This document shows, piece after piece, positions 16,677-25,909 of a stretch of DNA of 64,000 nt. The notes below the pieces were generated by a model. It did not search any database, was not told the origin of the DNA, and saw nothing but the letters and a program-made list of their open reading frames with translations. Position 1 is the first letter of the stretch. Each line of letters opens with the position of its first letter. Made by a program: the position numbers and the translations under genes. Source of the DNA: JARRLC01 sp050290865 (GTDB taxonomy: Bacteria; Pseudomonadota; Alphaproteobacteria; Rhizobiales; Rhodomicrobiaceae). The stretch lies in NCBI GenBank assembly GCA_050290865.1, contig JBNKIW010000007.1, positions 62,001 through 126,000 on the forward strand, in the 5' to 3' direction.

Positions 16677-17705
16677 ATGGTCGAACAAGTAGCCCGACAC
16701 ACCGACGAGCCGACCGCTCAGGCGCGCGCGAAGATGACCGGGCGCGACAAGGTCGCTGCTCTGCTGCTGGCGATGGGCAAACCGCTGGCGACGCGCATCC
16801 TCAAGCATTTCGACGAAGACGAGATGAAGACGCTCGTCAAGTCCGCATCCGAATTGGGGACCGTGCCGAGACCGGTGCTCGACGGCATCATCGACGAGTT
16901 CTCGAACAAGCTCGCGGAGGGCGCCGATCTGCAGGGCACGGTGGGCGAGGCGGAGAAGCTCTTGAGCGGCATCCTGCCGCCGGACCAGTTGGCCGCCATC
17001 ATGTCGGATGTGCGCGCCGAGGATAAGCGCTCCGTCTGGCCGCGCCTGTCGCAGATGCCGGACACGCCCATCGCGCAATACCTCATGAAGGAGCACCCGC
17101 AGGTCGCCGCCTATGTGCTGTCCAAGGCCAGCCCGGTCTGCGCCGCCGCCGTGCTCGAACTGATGCCCAACGAACTGCGCAAGGATCTCATGCGCCGCAT
17201 GCTCACCATCAAGCATGTCCTCGATCTGCCCGCGCAGATCATGGAAAAGGCGCTCAAGGACGAACTGCTGCACGCCGCCGGCGCCCGTGGCGGCCAGGAC
17301 GTGCACGCGCGCCTCGCCGATATCATCAACAGGATGAAGCGCGAACACATGGACGAAGCCTTCCAGGCCCTCAACGAATACCGCCCGAAGGAAGCGGAAA
17401 AGGTGAAGGCCCTGCTGTTTACCTTCGACGATATCATCAAGCTGCGGCCGGCCGATGTCGCCAAGCTCTTCGACCAGGTTCCCGCGGAGCGCGTTATCGT
17501 GGCCCTGAAGGGAGCGGAGCCGAGATTGGCAAACCTCATTCTGAGCGCGCTCGGCGCCCGCGCCCGCCGCATGATCGAGCAGGAACTGGAGAGCGGCGCC
17601 ACGCCATCGGGCAGGGACATCCACAAGGCGCGCCGCACCATTGCCGACCTTGCGCTGGAGTTGGCCGACCGTGGCACGATCGAACTCCATGGCGAGGAAG
17701 AATGA
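16677..17705 (+). CDS. fliG: Flagellar motor switch protein FliG
   Basis: 342 aa switch-complex protein that couples the stator to the rotor. N-domain KVAALLLAMGKPLATRILKHFDEDEM, middle domain with the conserved EHPQ motif (EHPQVAAYVLSK, near 140) and C-domain LLFTFDDIIKLRPADVAKLFDQVPAERVIVALKGAEPRLANLILSALGARARRMIEQELES carrying the charged torque helix (RARR...EQELE). The downstream segment ends in ADRGTIEL as in other FliG proteins. Start is ATG after GGAGAGG. A 95-base gap separates it from fliM, the largest inside the operon. Confidence 0.95.
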   Translation: MVEQVARHTDEPTAQARAKMTGRDKVAALLLAMGKPLATRILKHFDEDEMKTLVKSASELGTVPRPVLDGIIDEFSNKLAEGADLQGTVGEAEKLLSGILPPDQLAAIMSDVRAEDKRSVWPRLSQMPDTPIAQYLMKEHPQVAAYVLSKASPVCAAAVLELMPNELRKDLMRRMLTIKHVLDLPAQIMEKALKDELLHAAGARGGQDVHARLADIINRMKREHMDEAFQALNEYRPKEAEKVKALLFTFDDIIKLRPADVAKLFDQVPAERVIVALKGAEPRLANLILSALGARARRMIEQELESGATPSGRDIHKARRTIADLALELADRGTIELHGEEE

Positions 17706-17800
17706 CCCCCAGAGGCTCAGTGTACAAGTCAGCTTCAGATAAGCTTCTTGCAGCAGCGTCAGGGTCTGTCGCCTTGCGCCGATCAACCGGGCGGTAAGTC

Positions 17801-18754
17801 ATGCCGAAAAACCCAGCGCAGTCGGCCGCCGCGAAGCGCATGCTTGAGACGTTGACCGAGACGCCCAAGCTGCACATCGACAGGCTGCCGGTCCTGCATC
17901 AGATCTTTGAGCGTGTCGCCACCACGTGCACCGAGAACCTCCGGCTGTATTGCTCGGCGCCGACGACGTTTTTCGTCAACCAGGTCAAGGGAGACAATAG
18001 CTGGGACGTCCTTGAGAACTACGAAGACGCCATCGCCGCCATCTATTACGTGCCGGAATGGGACAGCCTGATGCTCATGGGCGTGGACCGCAAGTTCGTC
18101 TTTTCGCTGTTGGATGTGGCGTATGGTGCCGATGGCAACGAAATGCCGTTTGAATCCGACCGGCCATTCTCGTCCCTGGAATGCCGGTTCGCCAAGGAAA
18201 TCCTCACCATGGCGGCCGGGGCGCTGGAGCACTGCTTTCAGGCCGTCAGCCCTACGACCTTCAAGTTCGACCGGATCGAGAGCAGCGTCGAATTCACCAT
18301 CATGGGTCCCACCGATGTCCCCGTCGTCGCCACGCAGGTCCTGTTCCAGGTGATGGATGCCGGCGGGCGCATGTTCATTCTCATCCCGCAATCCGCGCTC
18401 TACCCCTTGCGCAAGAAGCTGGAGCGTGAGCACCATCCCATCAGCGTTCCGCAGGATCCACGCTGGGCGCAGCGTATGCAGCGGGGTATCGCGCAGACCG
18501 ACGTGAAGCTTCAGGCCATTCTGGATAAACGCATGATGACGCTCGGGGAGGTGACCAATTTCAAGGTCGGGCAGGTCGTGCCGCTCCAGACCCATGCCCA
18601 CGACCTCATCACACTGGAAACAGGCGGCGAGACATTGTACACCGCGAAACTCGGGCAGGCGAACGACAAGTTCATCGTGATCATCGAGTCGACATACAGG
18701 CAAAAGGTGGCGGCGGGCGTAGCGGGCACGCAGAAGAAGAGCGACGAAGAATGA
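17801..18754 (+). CDS. fliM: Flagellar motor switch protein FliM
   Basis: 317 aa C-ring protein. Middle domain (about 30-210) has FERVATTCTENLRLYCSAP and RFAKEILTMAAGALEHCF; the C-terminal SpoA domain (about 235-300) has DVKLQAILDKRMMTLGEVTNFKVGQVVPL and a final VIIE strand. The N-terminal CheY-P-binding motif of classical FliM (LSQDEIDALL-like) is not recognisable: the protein starts MPKNPAQSAAAKRMLETLTE. Divergent N-termini occur in some alphaproteobacteria. No separate fliN follows. Preceded by GGGCGGTAAG as a weak ribosome site. Confidence 0.9.
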   Translation: MPKNPAQSAAAKRMLETLTETPKLHIDRLPVLHQIFERVATTCTENLRLYCSAPTTFFVNQVKGDNSWDVLENYEDAIAAIYYVPEWDSLMLMGVDRKFVFSLLDVAYGADGNEMPFESDRPFSSLECRFAKEILTMAAGALEHCFQAVSPTTFKFDRIESSVEFTIMGPTDVPVVATQVLFQVMDAGGRMFILIPQSALYPLRKKLEREHHPISVPQDPRWAQRMQRGIAQTDVKLQAILDKRMMTLGEVTNFKVGQVVPLQTHAHDLITLETGGETLYTAKLGQANDKFIVIIESTYRQKVAAGVAGTQKKSDEE

Positions 18755-18878
18755 AACGCGCACGGGCCTGCCCGGCCTGGATGGCGTAAATTGGCGCGGA
18801 TTGAACCTCCGCCCTCCCTGATGCGACACAGAGTGTGCAGATCGCGCATGTCGCCAGACCGCCCCGGGGAGGAATTCG

Positions 18879-19139
18879 ATGATACGTTGCCCGAACAAGG
18901 GGCTATTTCGCGCCCACTGTCTCACCCGGCCGAGGGGAGGGACGCGCAAACCGCAGAACACCCTGGGCTATGGGACGTTGCTGGGCAGTCTCGTCGCTCT
19001 CGTGCTGTGCATGTTCCTTGCCGCGGTGATCTCCAGGGCGTGGGCTCGAATGAGCCTTGTCGATCGCGGTGATACGGTTTTCGCCGGCTTTTCCGGGATC
19101 GAGGCGTCATTTCTGCCGGGCGTAAAGCCCGCCCGATGA
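18879..19139 (+). CDS. Small single-pass membrane protein, unknown
   Basis: 86 aa, not recognised. Start supported by a GGAGG six bases upstream, the best ribosome site in the neighbourhood. A basic N-terminus (to about 32) is followed by one membrane helix (YGTLLGSLVALVLCMFLAA) and a 35-residue tail. It lies 124 bases after fliM on the same strand and before the hairpin that closes the operon, so it may be transcribed with the flagellar genes. Two other frames are open over part of this region, so coding status is moderate. Confidence 0.5.
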   Translation: MIRCPNKGLFRAHCLTRPRGGTRKPQNTLGYGTLLGSLVALVLCMFLAAVISRAWARMSLVDRGDTVFAGFSGIEASFLPGVKPAR

Positions 19140-19223
19140 GCTCTTCTCCGATCTCGACGGAGCATCCGCCGAAGGGCCGTCCTTGGCCGATCCAGGCGGC
19201 GCGCCCAATGGCCGGAAGAACGA

Positions 19224-19250
19224 GGGCCGGATTTTCGTCCGGCCCTTCTT
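19224..19250. terminator. Strong hairpin between convergent operons
   Basis: Perfect 8-bp stem GGGCCGGA/TCCGGCCC around a TTTTCG loop, followed by TTCTT. It lies 85 bases after the last flagellar-operon gene and 13 bases (to the T tract: 8) before the stop of the convergent acyl-CoA synthetase gene, so it probably terminates the flagellar operon and perhaps both units. Confidence 0.7.
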
Positions 19251-19257
19251 CATCATT

Positions 19258-21960
19258 CTATCGCGACGGTCCGAGCGGCAGCGAGACGCGGCAGAGCGTC
19301 GCTTCCTCCGGGTCGTTGCGGACGCGGAAGCCGAGATCGCGGCACATGGACAACATGGCCGCATTCTCCTGCAATACGTCGCCGCGCACCTCCTGAAGGC
19401 CCTCGGCCTTGGCATAAGCGATGAGCTGCTGCATCATTGCCCAGCCGATGCCCTGGCTCTTGAGGTCGCTGCGGACGAGGATGGCGTATTCGGCCTTGGT
19501 ATAGTCCGGGTCAGCGATAAGACGGACACTGCCGAGGATGGTGCCGGTATCCGGATCGCAGGCCACGAAGGCCATCGCACGCGCATAGTCGATCTGCGTG
19601 ATGCGCGCGACGAAGGTGTGCGAGAAATCCCGCGTCGGTACGAAGAAGCGCAGCCGGAGGTCGGCTGGATCGACGGCCTGCAGGAATTCGCGGTATTTCT
19701 CCTCGTCGGTCGGCTGAATGGGCCGGATCATGAGCGGGCGGCCGGACCGCAGCGCAACCGTCTTTTCCCAGGTCTTGGGATAGGGCCGGATGGCGAAACG
19801 CGGATTCGGCGGCTGCAGGCTGGCGCGCTCCCAATCCACGGTGACACGGGCGTCGAGAGCGATGACGCCTTTTTCGTCTGCCAGAAGCGGATTGATGTCG
19901 AGGCCGCTGATCACCGGGAAATCCGTGATGAGCTGCGAGACACGCACCAGAGTCATGGCGATGGCGTCGAGATCGACGGCGGGCAGGTCGCGATAGCCAC
20001 GCAGGAGCGAGGCGACACGCGTTTCCGCGATCAGGTTGCTCGCGAGCTTGAGGTCAAGCGGCGGAAGGCCAACCGCGGTGTCCTTGATGACCTCCACGGC
20101 GGTGCCGCCAGCGCCGAACAGGATCGTCGGCCCGAAGATCGGGTCCTCGCTGACGCCGATGATCAGCTCGTGCGCGCGCGGACGCCGGGCCATCTCCTGC
20201 ACGGTGAACCCCTGGATACGGGCTTCAGGCTTGTGCTCCTTGACGCGGGCGATGATCTCGTTCGCCGCCTTCACCGCGTCCTGTGCCGACGGAATGTTGA
20301 GCACGACGCCGCCGACATCCGACTTGTGCGAGATGTCGTCCGACAGGATTTTGAGGACCACGGCCTTGCATTTGGTCAGGAGGCGCCCGGCTATCTGCCC
20401 GGCCTCGTCGGCGTCGCGGGCGATGTCGGTTGCCGAGGTCTGGATGCCGTAGGCGGCAAGGACAGCCTTGGATTCCGGCTCGCTGAGCAGTGGCCGCTTG
20501 GCAAGCGCGGCCTCCATCATCGCCTGGCGGGCCGCGGGCGTATCCACTTCGAAGCCCTCGGGCAGGCTCGGCGGTGTCCGCATCAACGCTTCCTGTCCCT
20601 TGGCGTAGGACGTCAGGTAGTTGAAGCTGCGCACAGCGTCGGCAGGAAACGGATAGCTCGGAATGTTGGCCGCCGTGAACAGCGCGCGGGCTTCGCGGGC
20701 CGTCGATTCGCCGAGCCAGTTCGTCAGGATCGGCCGGACCGGCTTGCCAGCGGCCTTGCGCTTGTTGACCGTGTCGATGACCGCTTTCGCAGCACCCGCC
20801 GAAGAAGCGAGCGCGGTGGGGCAGTTCATCACCAGCACGGCGTCGGTTCCCGGATCGTCCAGCACCAGGTTCAGCGCCGCCTCGTAGCGGTCGGGACTGG
20901 CGTCGCCGATGATATCGACGGGATTGGCGTGCGACCAGGTCGGGGGCAGAATATCGCTGAGCTTCGCTATCGTGTCGGGGCCCATCTCAGCGAGCTGTCC
21001 GCCGAGATCCGACAGGCTTTCAACGGCCAGAACGCCTGCGCCGCCGCCATTGGTGAGAATGGAGAGGCGGTCGCCGCGCACATGACTGACGCGTGTCAGC
21101 ATCTCCGCGGCGTCGAACAGCTCTCCCAGCCCCTCGACACGCAGCAGACCGGCGCGTTTGAACGCAGCGTCGATGACGCGGTCGTTGCCGGTGAGTGCGC
21201 CGGTGTGGGTAGCGGCGGCCTTGGCCGCAGCCTCGCCGCGGCCGGCCTTGATGACCAGAACCGGCTTCACCCGCGCCGCCGATCGCGCGGCAGTGAGGAA
21301 TTTACGCGGATTGGTGATCGTCTCGAGGTAGATCAGAATGGCCGTCGTGCTCATCTCGGCGGCGAGGTAGTCGAGCGTGTCGCCGACATCGACGTCGGCC
21401 ATGTCACCCAGCGAAACGACGTGGCTGAAGCCGACCTCATTGGACGCGGCCCAGTCGAGAATGGCCGCCGCAACGGCGCCGGACTGCGACAGGAAACCCA
21501 GATTTCCCTTCAGCGGCGGGAGATGCGCGAAACTGGCGTTCAGGCCGAGATTTGGCACGAAGATGCCGAGACAGTTCGGACCGATGATGCGCAGAAGGAA
21601 AGGCTTGGCCGCGTCGAGCATCTGCTGGCGCAGATTGTCGGCCTCCCCGATACCGGCTGTCAGGACCACGGCGGCGCGCGTCCCCTTCATGCCGAGTTCG
21701 GTGATGATCCCTGGGACAGTCGGAGCCGGCGTCGCAATGACGGCCAGATCCGGCAACTCCGGCAGCGCCGCTACGTTCGGGTAGCAGGCAACGCCGCCGA
21801 GCGTCGTATGTTTCGGATTGACGAGCCACACCGGGCCCTGGAAACCGTCACGCAGAAGGTTCTGCATCAATCGAAAACCGACAGAATTCGGTTTCTCGCT
21901 CGCCCCGATGATCGCCACCGATTGCGGCCGAAATGCCGAGTCAAGATTGCGGATCGTCAT
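19258..21960 (-). CDS. ADP-forming acyl-CoA synthetase / GNAT acetyltransferase fusion (Pat-like)
   Basis: 900 aa. Order of domains: CoA-binding (about 8-130, VAIIGASEKPNSVGFRLM), succinyl-CoA ligase-like (150-460, FLSQSGAVAAAILDWA), ATP-grasp (about 490-715, KAVLAAYGIQTS and VVLKILSDDISHKSDVGGV), then a GNAT domain (about 735-895, MIRPIQPTDEEKYREF, LVRSDLKSQGIGWAMMQQLI). This is the layout of the protein lysine acetyltransferase Pat of enterobacteria. In Pat the active-site phosphohistidine of the synthetase half is lost; here THTGALTG keeps it as His252, so acyl-CoA synthesis may still occur. Single-gene unit, divergent from the hemerythrin gene. Confidence 0.92.
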   Translation of the reverse strand: MTIRNLDSAFRPQSVAIIGASEKPNSVGFRLMQNLLRDGFQGPVWLVNPKHTTLGGVACYPNVAALPELPDLAVIATPAPTVPGIITELGMKGTRAAVVLTAGIGEADNLRQQMLDAAKPFLLRIIGPNCLGIFVPNLGLNASFAHLPPLKGNLGFLSQSGAVAAAILDWAASNEVGFSHVVSLGDMADVDVGDTLDYLAAEMSTTAILIYLETITNPRKFLTAARSAARVKPVLVIKAGRGEAAAKAAATHTGALTGNDRVIDAAFKRAGLLRVEGLGELFDAAEMLTRVSHVRGDRLSILTNGGGAGVLAVESLSDLGGQLAEMGPDTIAKLSDILPPTWSHANPVDIIGDASPDRYEAALNLVLDDPGTDAVLVMNCPTALASSAGAAKAVIDTVNKRKAAGKPVRPILTNWLGESTAREARALFTAANIPSYPFPADAVRSFNYLTSYAKGQEALMRTPPSLPEGFEVDTPAARQAMMEAALAKRPLLSEPESKAVLAAYGIQTSATDIARDADEAGQIAGRLLTKCKAVVLKILSDDISHKSDVGGVVLNIPSAQDAVKAANEIIARVKEHKPEARIQGFTVQEMARRPRAHELIIGVSEDPIFGPTILFGAGGTAVEVIKDTAVGLPPLDLKLASNLIAETRVASLLRGYRDLPAVDLDAIAMTLVRVSQLITDFPVISGLDINPLLADEKGVIALDARVTVDWERASLQPPNPRFAIRPYPKTWEKTVALRSGRPLMIRPIQPTDEEKYREFLQAVDPADLRLRFFVPTRDFSHTFVARITQIDYARAMAFVACDPDTGTILGSVRLIADPDYTKAEYAILVRSDLKSQGIGWAMMQQLIAYAKAEGLQEVRGDVLQENAAMLSMCRDLGFRVRNDPEEATLCRVSLPLGPSR

Positions 21961-22107
21961 GAGGACTCCTTTCCGCCATGCGGGACGCCGTACGTTGCAA
22001 CGGCGGTGAATTGACCTTCATCAATGGCTGGTTGCCGCAGGCATGGTATGCAACGGCGATGAAGAATGGGTAACAGCGCCCACTTCCAGGCCCGTCCCGC
22101 TTAACCG

Positions 22108-22674
22108 ATGGTTTACGACGACGAAAACTCCGGAAGGCTAGCCGTAGCTGAGAGCGATGCGAGCGGGGATCCAATCGCCATTCTGGAGAGAGATCAAGAC
22201 GAATATCTGAAACTCTGCCATGCGCTGGAGGAAGTCGCCGACGCTCTGCCTGGTAATGTCGATTTCATAAAGGCCGAGGCTGCTGTGCTCCTGCTGCGGG
22301 ACGGATTCGCCAATCACGTCTCGGCGCAGGAAGAGGTGCTGTTTCCCGCCCTCAGGCGGCGCGCGGCGCCCGGCGACCGGATCGACGTCCTTCTGGGCCA
22401 AGCCGAGTATGAGCATGCCGTGGATCAGGGGCTTGCGGTCGAGGTTTCCGAAGCGCTGGCAAGCCTGATCGATCAGCGCCACACGGCCAATCCGGAAATG
22501 GTCGGCTATTTGTTGCGGTGTTTTTTCGAAGGTTACCGTCGGCATGCCGCCTGGGAGCGGAATGTCATCTACGTCATCTGCCGCCAGCGGCTCACGGAGG
22601 ACGATTGTGCCGAGCTGGCCCTCCGCCTCGCCGGCGGCAGCCGGTTCACCTTCGTACACAGCCCGCAGAGCTGA
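22108..22674 (+). CDS. Hemerythrin HHE-domain protein
   Basis: 188 aa cytosolic four-helix di-iron protein. Likely ligands, in order: His38 (DEYLKLCHALEEVAD), His70 and Glu75 or Glu76 (FANHVSAQEEVLFPAL), His103 (AEYEHAVDQ), and His146 with Glu150 (YRRHAAWERNVIY). Such single HHE proteins bind O2 or NO, or act in oxidative and nitrosative stress; the exact role is unknown. No regulatory domain is fused. Alone between two minus-strand genes. Downstream, an inverted repeat GGAGCA/TGCTCC (22700-22720) lies in the convergent gap and may end transcription. Confidence 0.85.
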   Translation: MVYDDENSGRLAVAESDASGDPIAILERDQDEYLKLCHALEEVADALPGNVDFIKAEAAVLLLRDGFANHVSAQEEVLFPALRRRAAPGDRIDVLLGQAEYEHAVDQGLAVEVSEALASLIDQRHTANPEMVGYLLRCFFEGYRRHAAWERNVIYVICRQRLTEDDCAELALRLAGGSRFTFVHSPQS

Positions 22675-22724
22675 AACGCACCGCCGCCAGCCTGTGCTCG
22701 GAGCATCGCGGATGTGCTCCCCGA

Positions 22725-25571
22725 TCAAGTGCGGGGACGCGGCGGGAGAAGAGTTGCGCCGTCAGCACCGAACTTCTTCTCGAATTCCGCAGCGGATAGA
22801 GGCTCGCTGAAATAAAAGCCCTGTATTTCGTCGCAGCCATGATCGCGCAGGAAAGACATCTGGATCGGGGTTTCCACCCCTTCTGCAATGACCTTGAGGT
22901 TCAGGGATTTCGCCATGCCGATGATGGTTTTGGTAATGGCGGTGTCGTCGGGATTGACGGTCAGATCCTGGACAAACGAACGGTCGATCTTGAGTTTATA
23001 AATAGGCAGACGCCTCAGGTAGCTCAGGTTGGAATACCCCGTTCCAAAATCATCTATCAGCAATTTCACGCCAATATCTTTCATATCCCGGATCATTTCG
23101 TTGATCGTATCGGCATTGGAGATGAGAAGGCTCTCTGTCAGTTCCAACTGGAGGCACTCCGGTGAAATGTCCGCATCGATGAGAGCGGCCTTAACCTCGT
23201 GAAGAAAACCAGTTCTACTGATTTCGAAAGCTGAAACATTCACCGAGACCGGCAGGACGGGCAGGGCTCGATCCTGCCACAGGCGGGCCTGGCGGCACAC
23301 CGTCCCGAGCAGCCATCGGCCAATCGGGATAATCAGACCGCTGCTTTCGGCGACAGGAATAAACTCTTGCGGCGGCACGAGACCCAGTTCGGGATGTTTC
23401 CAGCGCAGAAGCGCCTCGCAACCCGAGATCTTCCCAGTGTTGATATCCTGTTGCGGCTGGTAGACGACGAAGAACTCGTCGTTGTCCAGTGCTGTTCTCA
23501 TGCCGTTCTGCAGAGCGAACCGTTTGGTTGCTTTCGCGGTCATTTCTTCGGAAAAGAAGCTGTAGCTATTCCTACCGCTTAGTTTCGAGTAATACATAGC
23601 GGCATCCGCATTCTTGATCAACGTATCCACATCCGTCCCATGTTCGGGAAAAATGCTGATGCCTATACTACACGTCACGTTGAGCATGTGGTCACCGACC
23701 AGAAAGCCGCTGCGCATCGAATCGATGATGCGGTCGGCCGCCGCCGTGACGTCCGCCACCTCCAGAATGTCGGGGGCCAGGACGAGGAATTCATCGCCTC
23801 CGAGCCGGGCGATGGCATCCTGCTCACGGGTCCATCTCTTGAGGCGCTTGGCGACCTCGACAAGAAGAGCGTCACCTATGGCATGTCCCAGGGAATCATT
23901 GATGGTTTTGAATTTGTCGAGATCGAGAAACAGGAGCGCGAGCTTGTCCCTTCGCCGCCGGGCGTTGGCGAGCATGACCTGAATCCTGTCCCGAAGCAGG
24001 GTCCGGCTCAGCAGCCCCGTGAGCGCGTCATAATAGGCCAGGAATTCGATCTGCGCCTCGGCGGCCTTGCGGTCGGTAATGTCCTGCACCACGCCAAAGA
24101 CGCGGACCGGCTGGCCGGCGTTATCCGTCTCCACTTCTCCCTGCTCGTGGGCGACGCGCGTTTCTCCGCCGGGCAGGGCGACGCGATGATCGACGGAGTA
24201 GGACGTGGCATGAGACATGGCGTCATCCAAGCTGTGCATGACTGCCGCCCTGTCGTCCGCGTGGATGTGTTTCAGAAATCCCTCGTAAGTCGCCCCATCG
24301 GCTTGCGGGTCCAGGCCCAGAATGCGGCGGGCTTCGTCCGAGAGGGTGAATTCATCCTTGCGGAGGTCCCACTCCCAGTTTCCCAGTTGCGCAACCTCCT
24401 GGGACTTGGCCAGCAGCTTTTCCTTCGCCTCGATGGCCAGCGAATGCCTGCGAAGGAGTTGCACATACCCTGTGAGGCCCAGGGTGCCCGCAAAGCCCGC
24501 AAAGAGAACGGTCCACCCCAACACACTGGTGCCTGTCTCGAAGTAGCCTTGAGCCGGCGTCATTTCGAGACGCCATTTGCGGCTGCCGACGTCAAGGGTT
24601 GAAGCATAGCTCAGCCCGGCAGCCTTATTCGACGGGTCCCCTCCGTGGGCAGGGGGTTCGCCCTTTGTCTGGCAGATGTGGCGGTAAAGAAACCTGTCTG
24701 CTGGCGCGGCGGTTTCATCGTGGAGGGATATATTCACGCGCGCGGGATGAATGTCGTGAAGCGCGGCCTCGATCACATCGCCGATCCGGAACACGCCGAG
24801 GATGAACCCCTTCAATTCCTCCCGCCGATCCACGAGCGTCAAACCGCGCTCCTTCGTCCGATAAACGGGATCGAAGATCAGCAGGCCGTATTGCCGCGCC
24901 GTTTCCTGCACCAGCGTGACACGCTGGGTGGCGACAATGCGGCCGGTGTTCCGCGCAAGATTCAGGGCTTCCAGCCGCGCCTGATTCGATCCGAGGTCGT
25001 ATCCCAGCGCCTTTTCATTCCCCGCATGTGGCTCGACGAAATAGACCGGAAAATAGACCGATCGCGGGCTGGCAGGGACCATCTGCCCCTGTTTGAGCCG
25101 CTCGGTAAACTGAAACTGCGGCCATGTTCGCCGTGCGGCGCTTTCATACTCGGCGCGATTTTCGGAGGGGACACGGGGGATCCACTCCAAGGCTTGAACC
25201 CCGGGAGAATTCCGCAGGAGCGGCTGCACGAAGGCGTGAAAGCTTTCCCGGGTCACGTTGCTTGTCGCCAGGAAAAAGGCTTCGACGGCTTGCACAAGCT
25301 CAACGCTTCGGGCAAGGCCATCCGAAATCATGTGAGCGTAGTGCTCAGCGGCGGTGTCAAACGCTTTTTCGGTTGCGAGCCGCTCCCCGTTCCGCACGTA
25401 GATGAAAGCGGAGATGGTCAGGACGAAGCCGCAGACGACGATCGCCCCGCTCAGTATCTGATACCGGTGGCCGCCGCGCAGCGCCGGACGCGACGCAATC
25501 CATGTCCAGAAACTCGTGAGCCAGCGTGTCAACGAGCGCGTCCGCTTCGCCGGTTCGGGAGGGTTAATCAC
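22725..25571 (-). CDS. CHASE-PAS-GGDEF-EAL c-di-GMP signalling membrane protein
   Basis: 948 aa, GTG start after GGGGGA. Membrane helix about 41-61; periplasmic CHASE-type sensor about 75-315 (FVQPLLRNSPGVQALEWIPRV); second helix about 325-345; PAS/PAC about 370-485; GGDEF about 490-655 with intact RLGGDEFLVL active site and an RxxD inhibitory site (REQD) five residues before it; EAL about 665-920 with GCEALLRWKHP, SVNVSAFEI, ELTESLLI, DDFGTGYSNLSYLRRLPI and VIAEGVET, that is all residues expected for phosphodiesterase activity. Both catalytic domains therefore look active, so net output must be set by the periplasmic and PAS signals. Single gene; near the flagellar cluster, consistent with motility control. 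Confidence 0.95.
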   Translation of the reverse strand: MINPPEPAKRTRSLTRWLTSFWTWIASRPALRGGHRYQILSGAIVVCGFVLTISAFIYVRNGERLATEKAFDTAAEHYAHMISDGLARSVELVQAVEAFFLATSNVTRESFHAFVQPLLRNSPGVQALEWIPRVPSENRAEYESAARRTWPQFQFTERLKQGQMVPASPRSVYFPVYFVEPHAGNEKALGYDLGSNQARLEALNLARNTGRIVATQRVTLVQETARQYGLLIFDPVYRTKERGLTLVDRREELKGFILGVFRIGDVIEAALHDIHPARVNISLHDETAAPADRFLYRHICQTKGEPPAHGGDPSNKAAGLSYASTLDVGSRKWRLEMTPAQGYFETGTSVLGWTVLFAGFAGTLGLTGYVQLLRRHSLAIEAKEKLLAKSQEVAQLGNWEWDLRKDEFTLSDEARRILGLDPQADGATYEGFLKHIHADDRAAVMHSLDDAMSHATSYSVDHRVALPGGETRVAHEQGEVETDNAGQPVRVFGVVQDITDRKAAEAQIEFLAYYDALTGLLSRTLLRDRIQVMLANARRRRDKLALLFLDLDKFKTINDSLGHAIGDALLVEVAKRLKRWTREQDAIARLGGDEFLVLAPDILEVADVTAAADRIIDSMRSGFLVGDHMLNVTCSIGISIFPEHGTDVDTLIKNADAAMYYSKLSGRNSYSFFSEEMTAKATKRFALQNGMRTALDNDEFFVVYQPQQDINTGKISGCEALLRWKHPELGLVPPQEFIPVAESSGLIIPIGRWLLGTVCRQARLWQDRALPVLPVSVNVSAFEISRTGFLHEVKAALIDADISPECLQLELTESLLISNADTINEMIRDMKDIGVKLLIDDFGTGYSNLSYLRRLPIYKLKIDRSFVQDLTVNPDDTAITKTIIGMAKSLNLKVIAEGVETPIQMSFLRDHGCDEIQGFYFSEPLSAAEFEKKFGADGATLLPPRPRT

Positions 25572-25738
25572 GCATCCCCCGCTGCGAATGGCGGCCTGCC
25601 TCTTCCTTTGAGGCGGCCGGAAGCATGGCGGCTGTCAGCAACCTCATGTCAAGCCTCTGTGAGCCAGCGGTGGACCTCCGAATGGTCACGGCAATCTCTC
25701 ACAGAACACTAAACGCGAATTGAAGAAGCAGCCGGCCG

Positions 25739-25775
25739 GTACAGCCCGAGGCAAGTTCGCCCCCATTTGCCGGTG
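25739..25775. repeat. Truncated left arm of hairpin B (repeat remnant)
   Basis: GTACAGC directly followed by CCGAGGCAAGTTCGC, the same order as the left arm of hairpin B in the copy at 32928 (CTAGTACAGC, CCGAGGCAAGTTCGC), then TTTGCCGG. The complementary right arm GCGAACTTGCC is absent. It lies in the 338-base gap 25572-25909, in which nothing else was recognised. Confidence 0.6.
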
Positions 25776-25909
25776 CATTTCTTTCGGCCCGGTCCACGAT
25801 CCGGTGTCGTCTTTGTGGTCTTGCCCCCGGCGGGCGCATTTGCACTTGACCGCCGACGCCTGACGTTTACCCTCCCGTGCGTCCGGCGCGCGCGTGAGGG
25901 AGCATTGCT

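Noticed and set aside
16140..17786. 548-codon minus-strand frame
   Set aside because: Antisense to fliL-like and fliG genes; no domain.
19183..22014. 943-codon open frame on the plus strand
   Set aside because: It is antisense to the acyl-CoA synthetase/GNAT gene; its translation is rich in Arg, Gly, Asp and His with no known domains, as expected for the shadow of a GC-rich gene, while the minus-strand frame shows clear domains.
22700..22720. Inverted repeat GGAGCA/TGCTCC in the hemerythrin-GGDEF/EAL gap
   Set aside because: Only 6 bp with no T-run; mentioned with the gene but not called a terminator.
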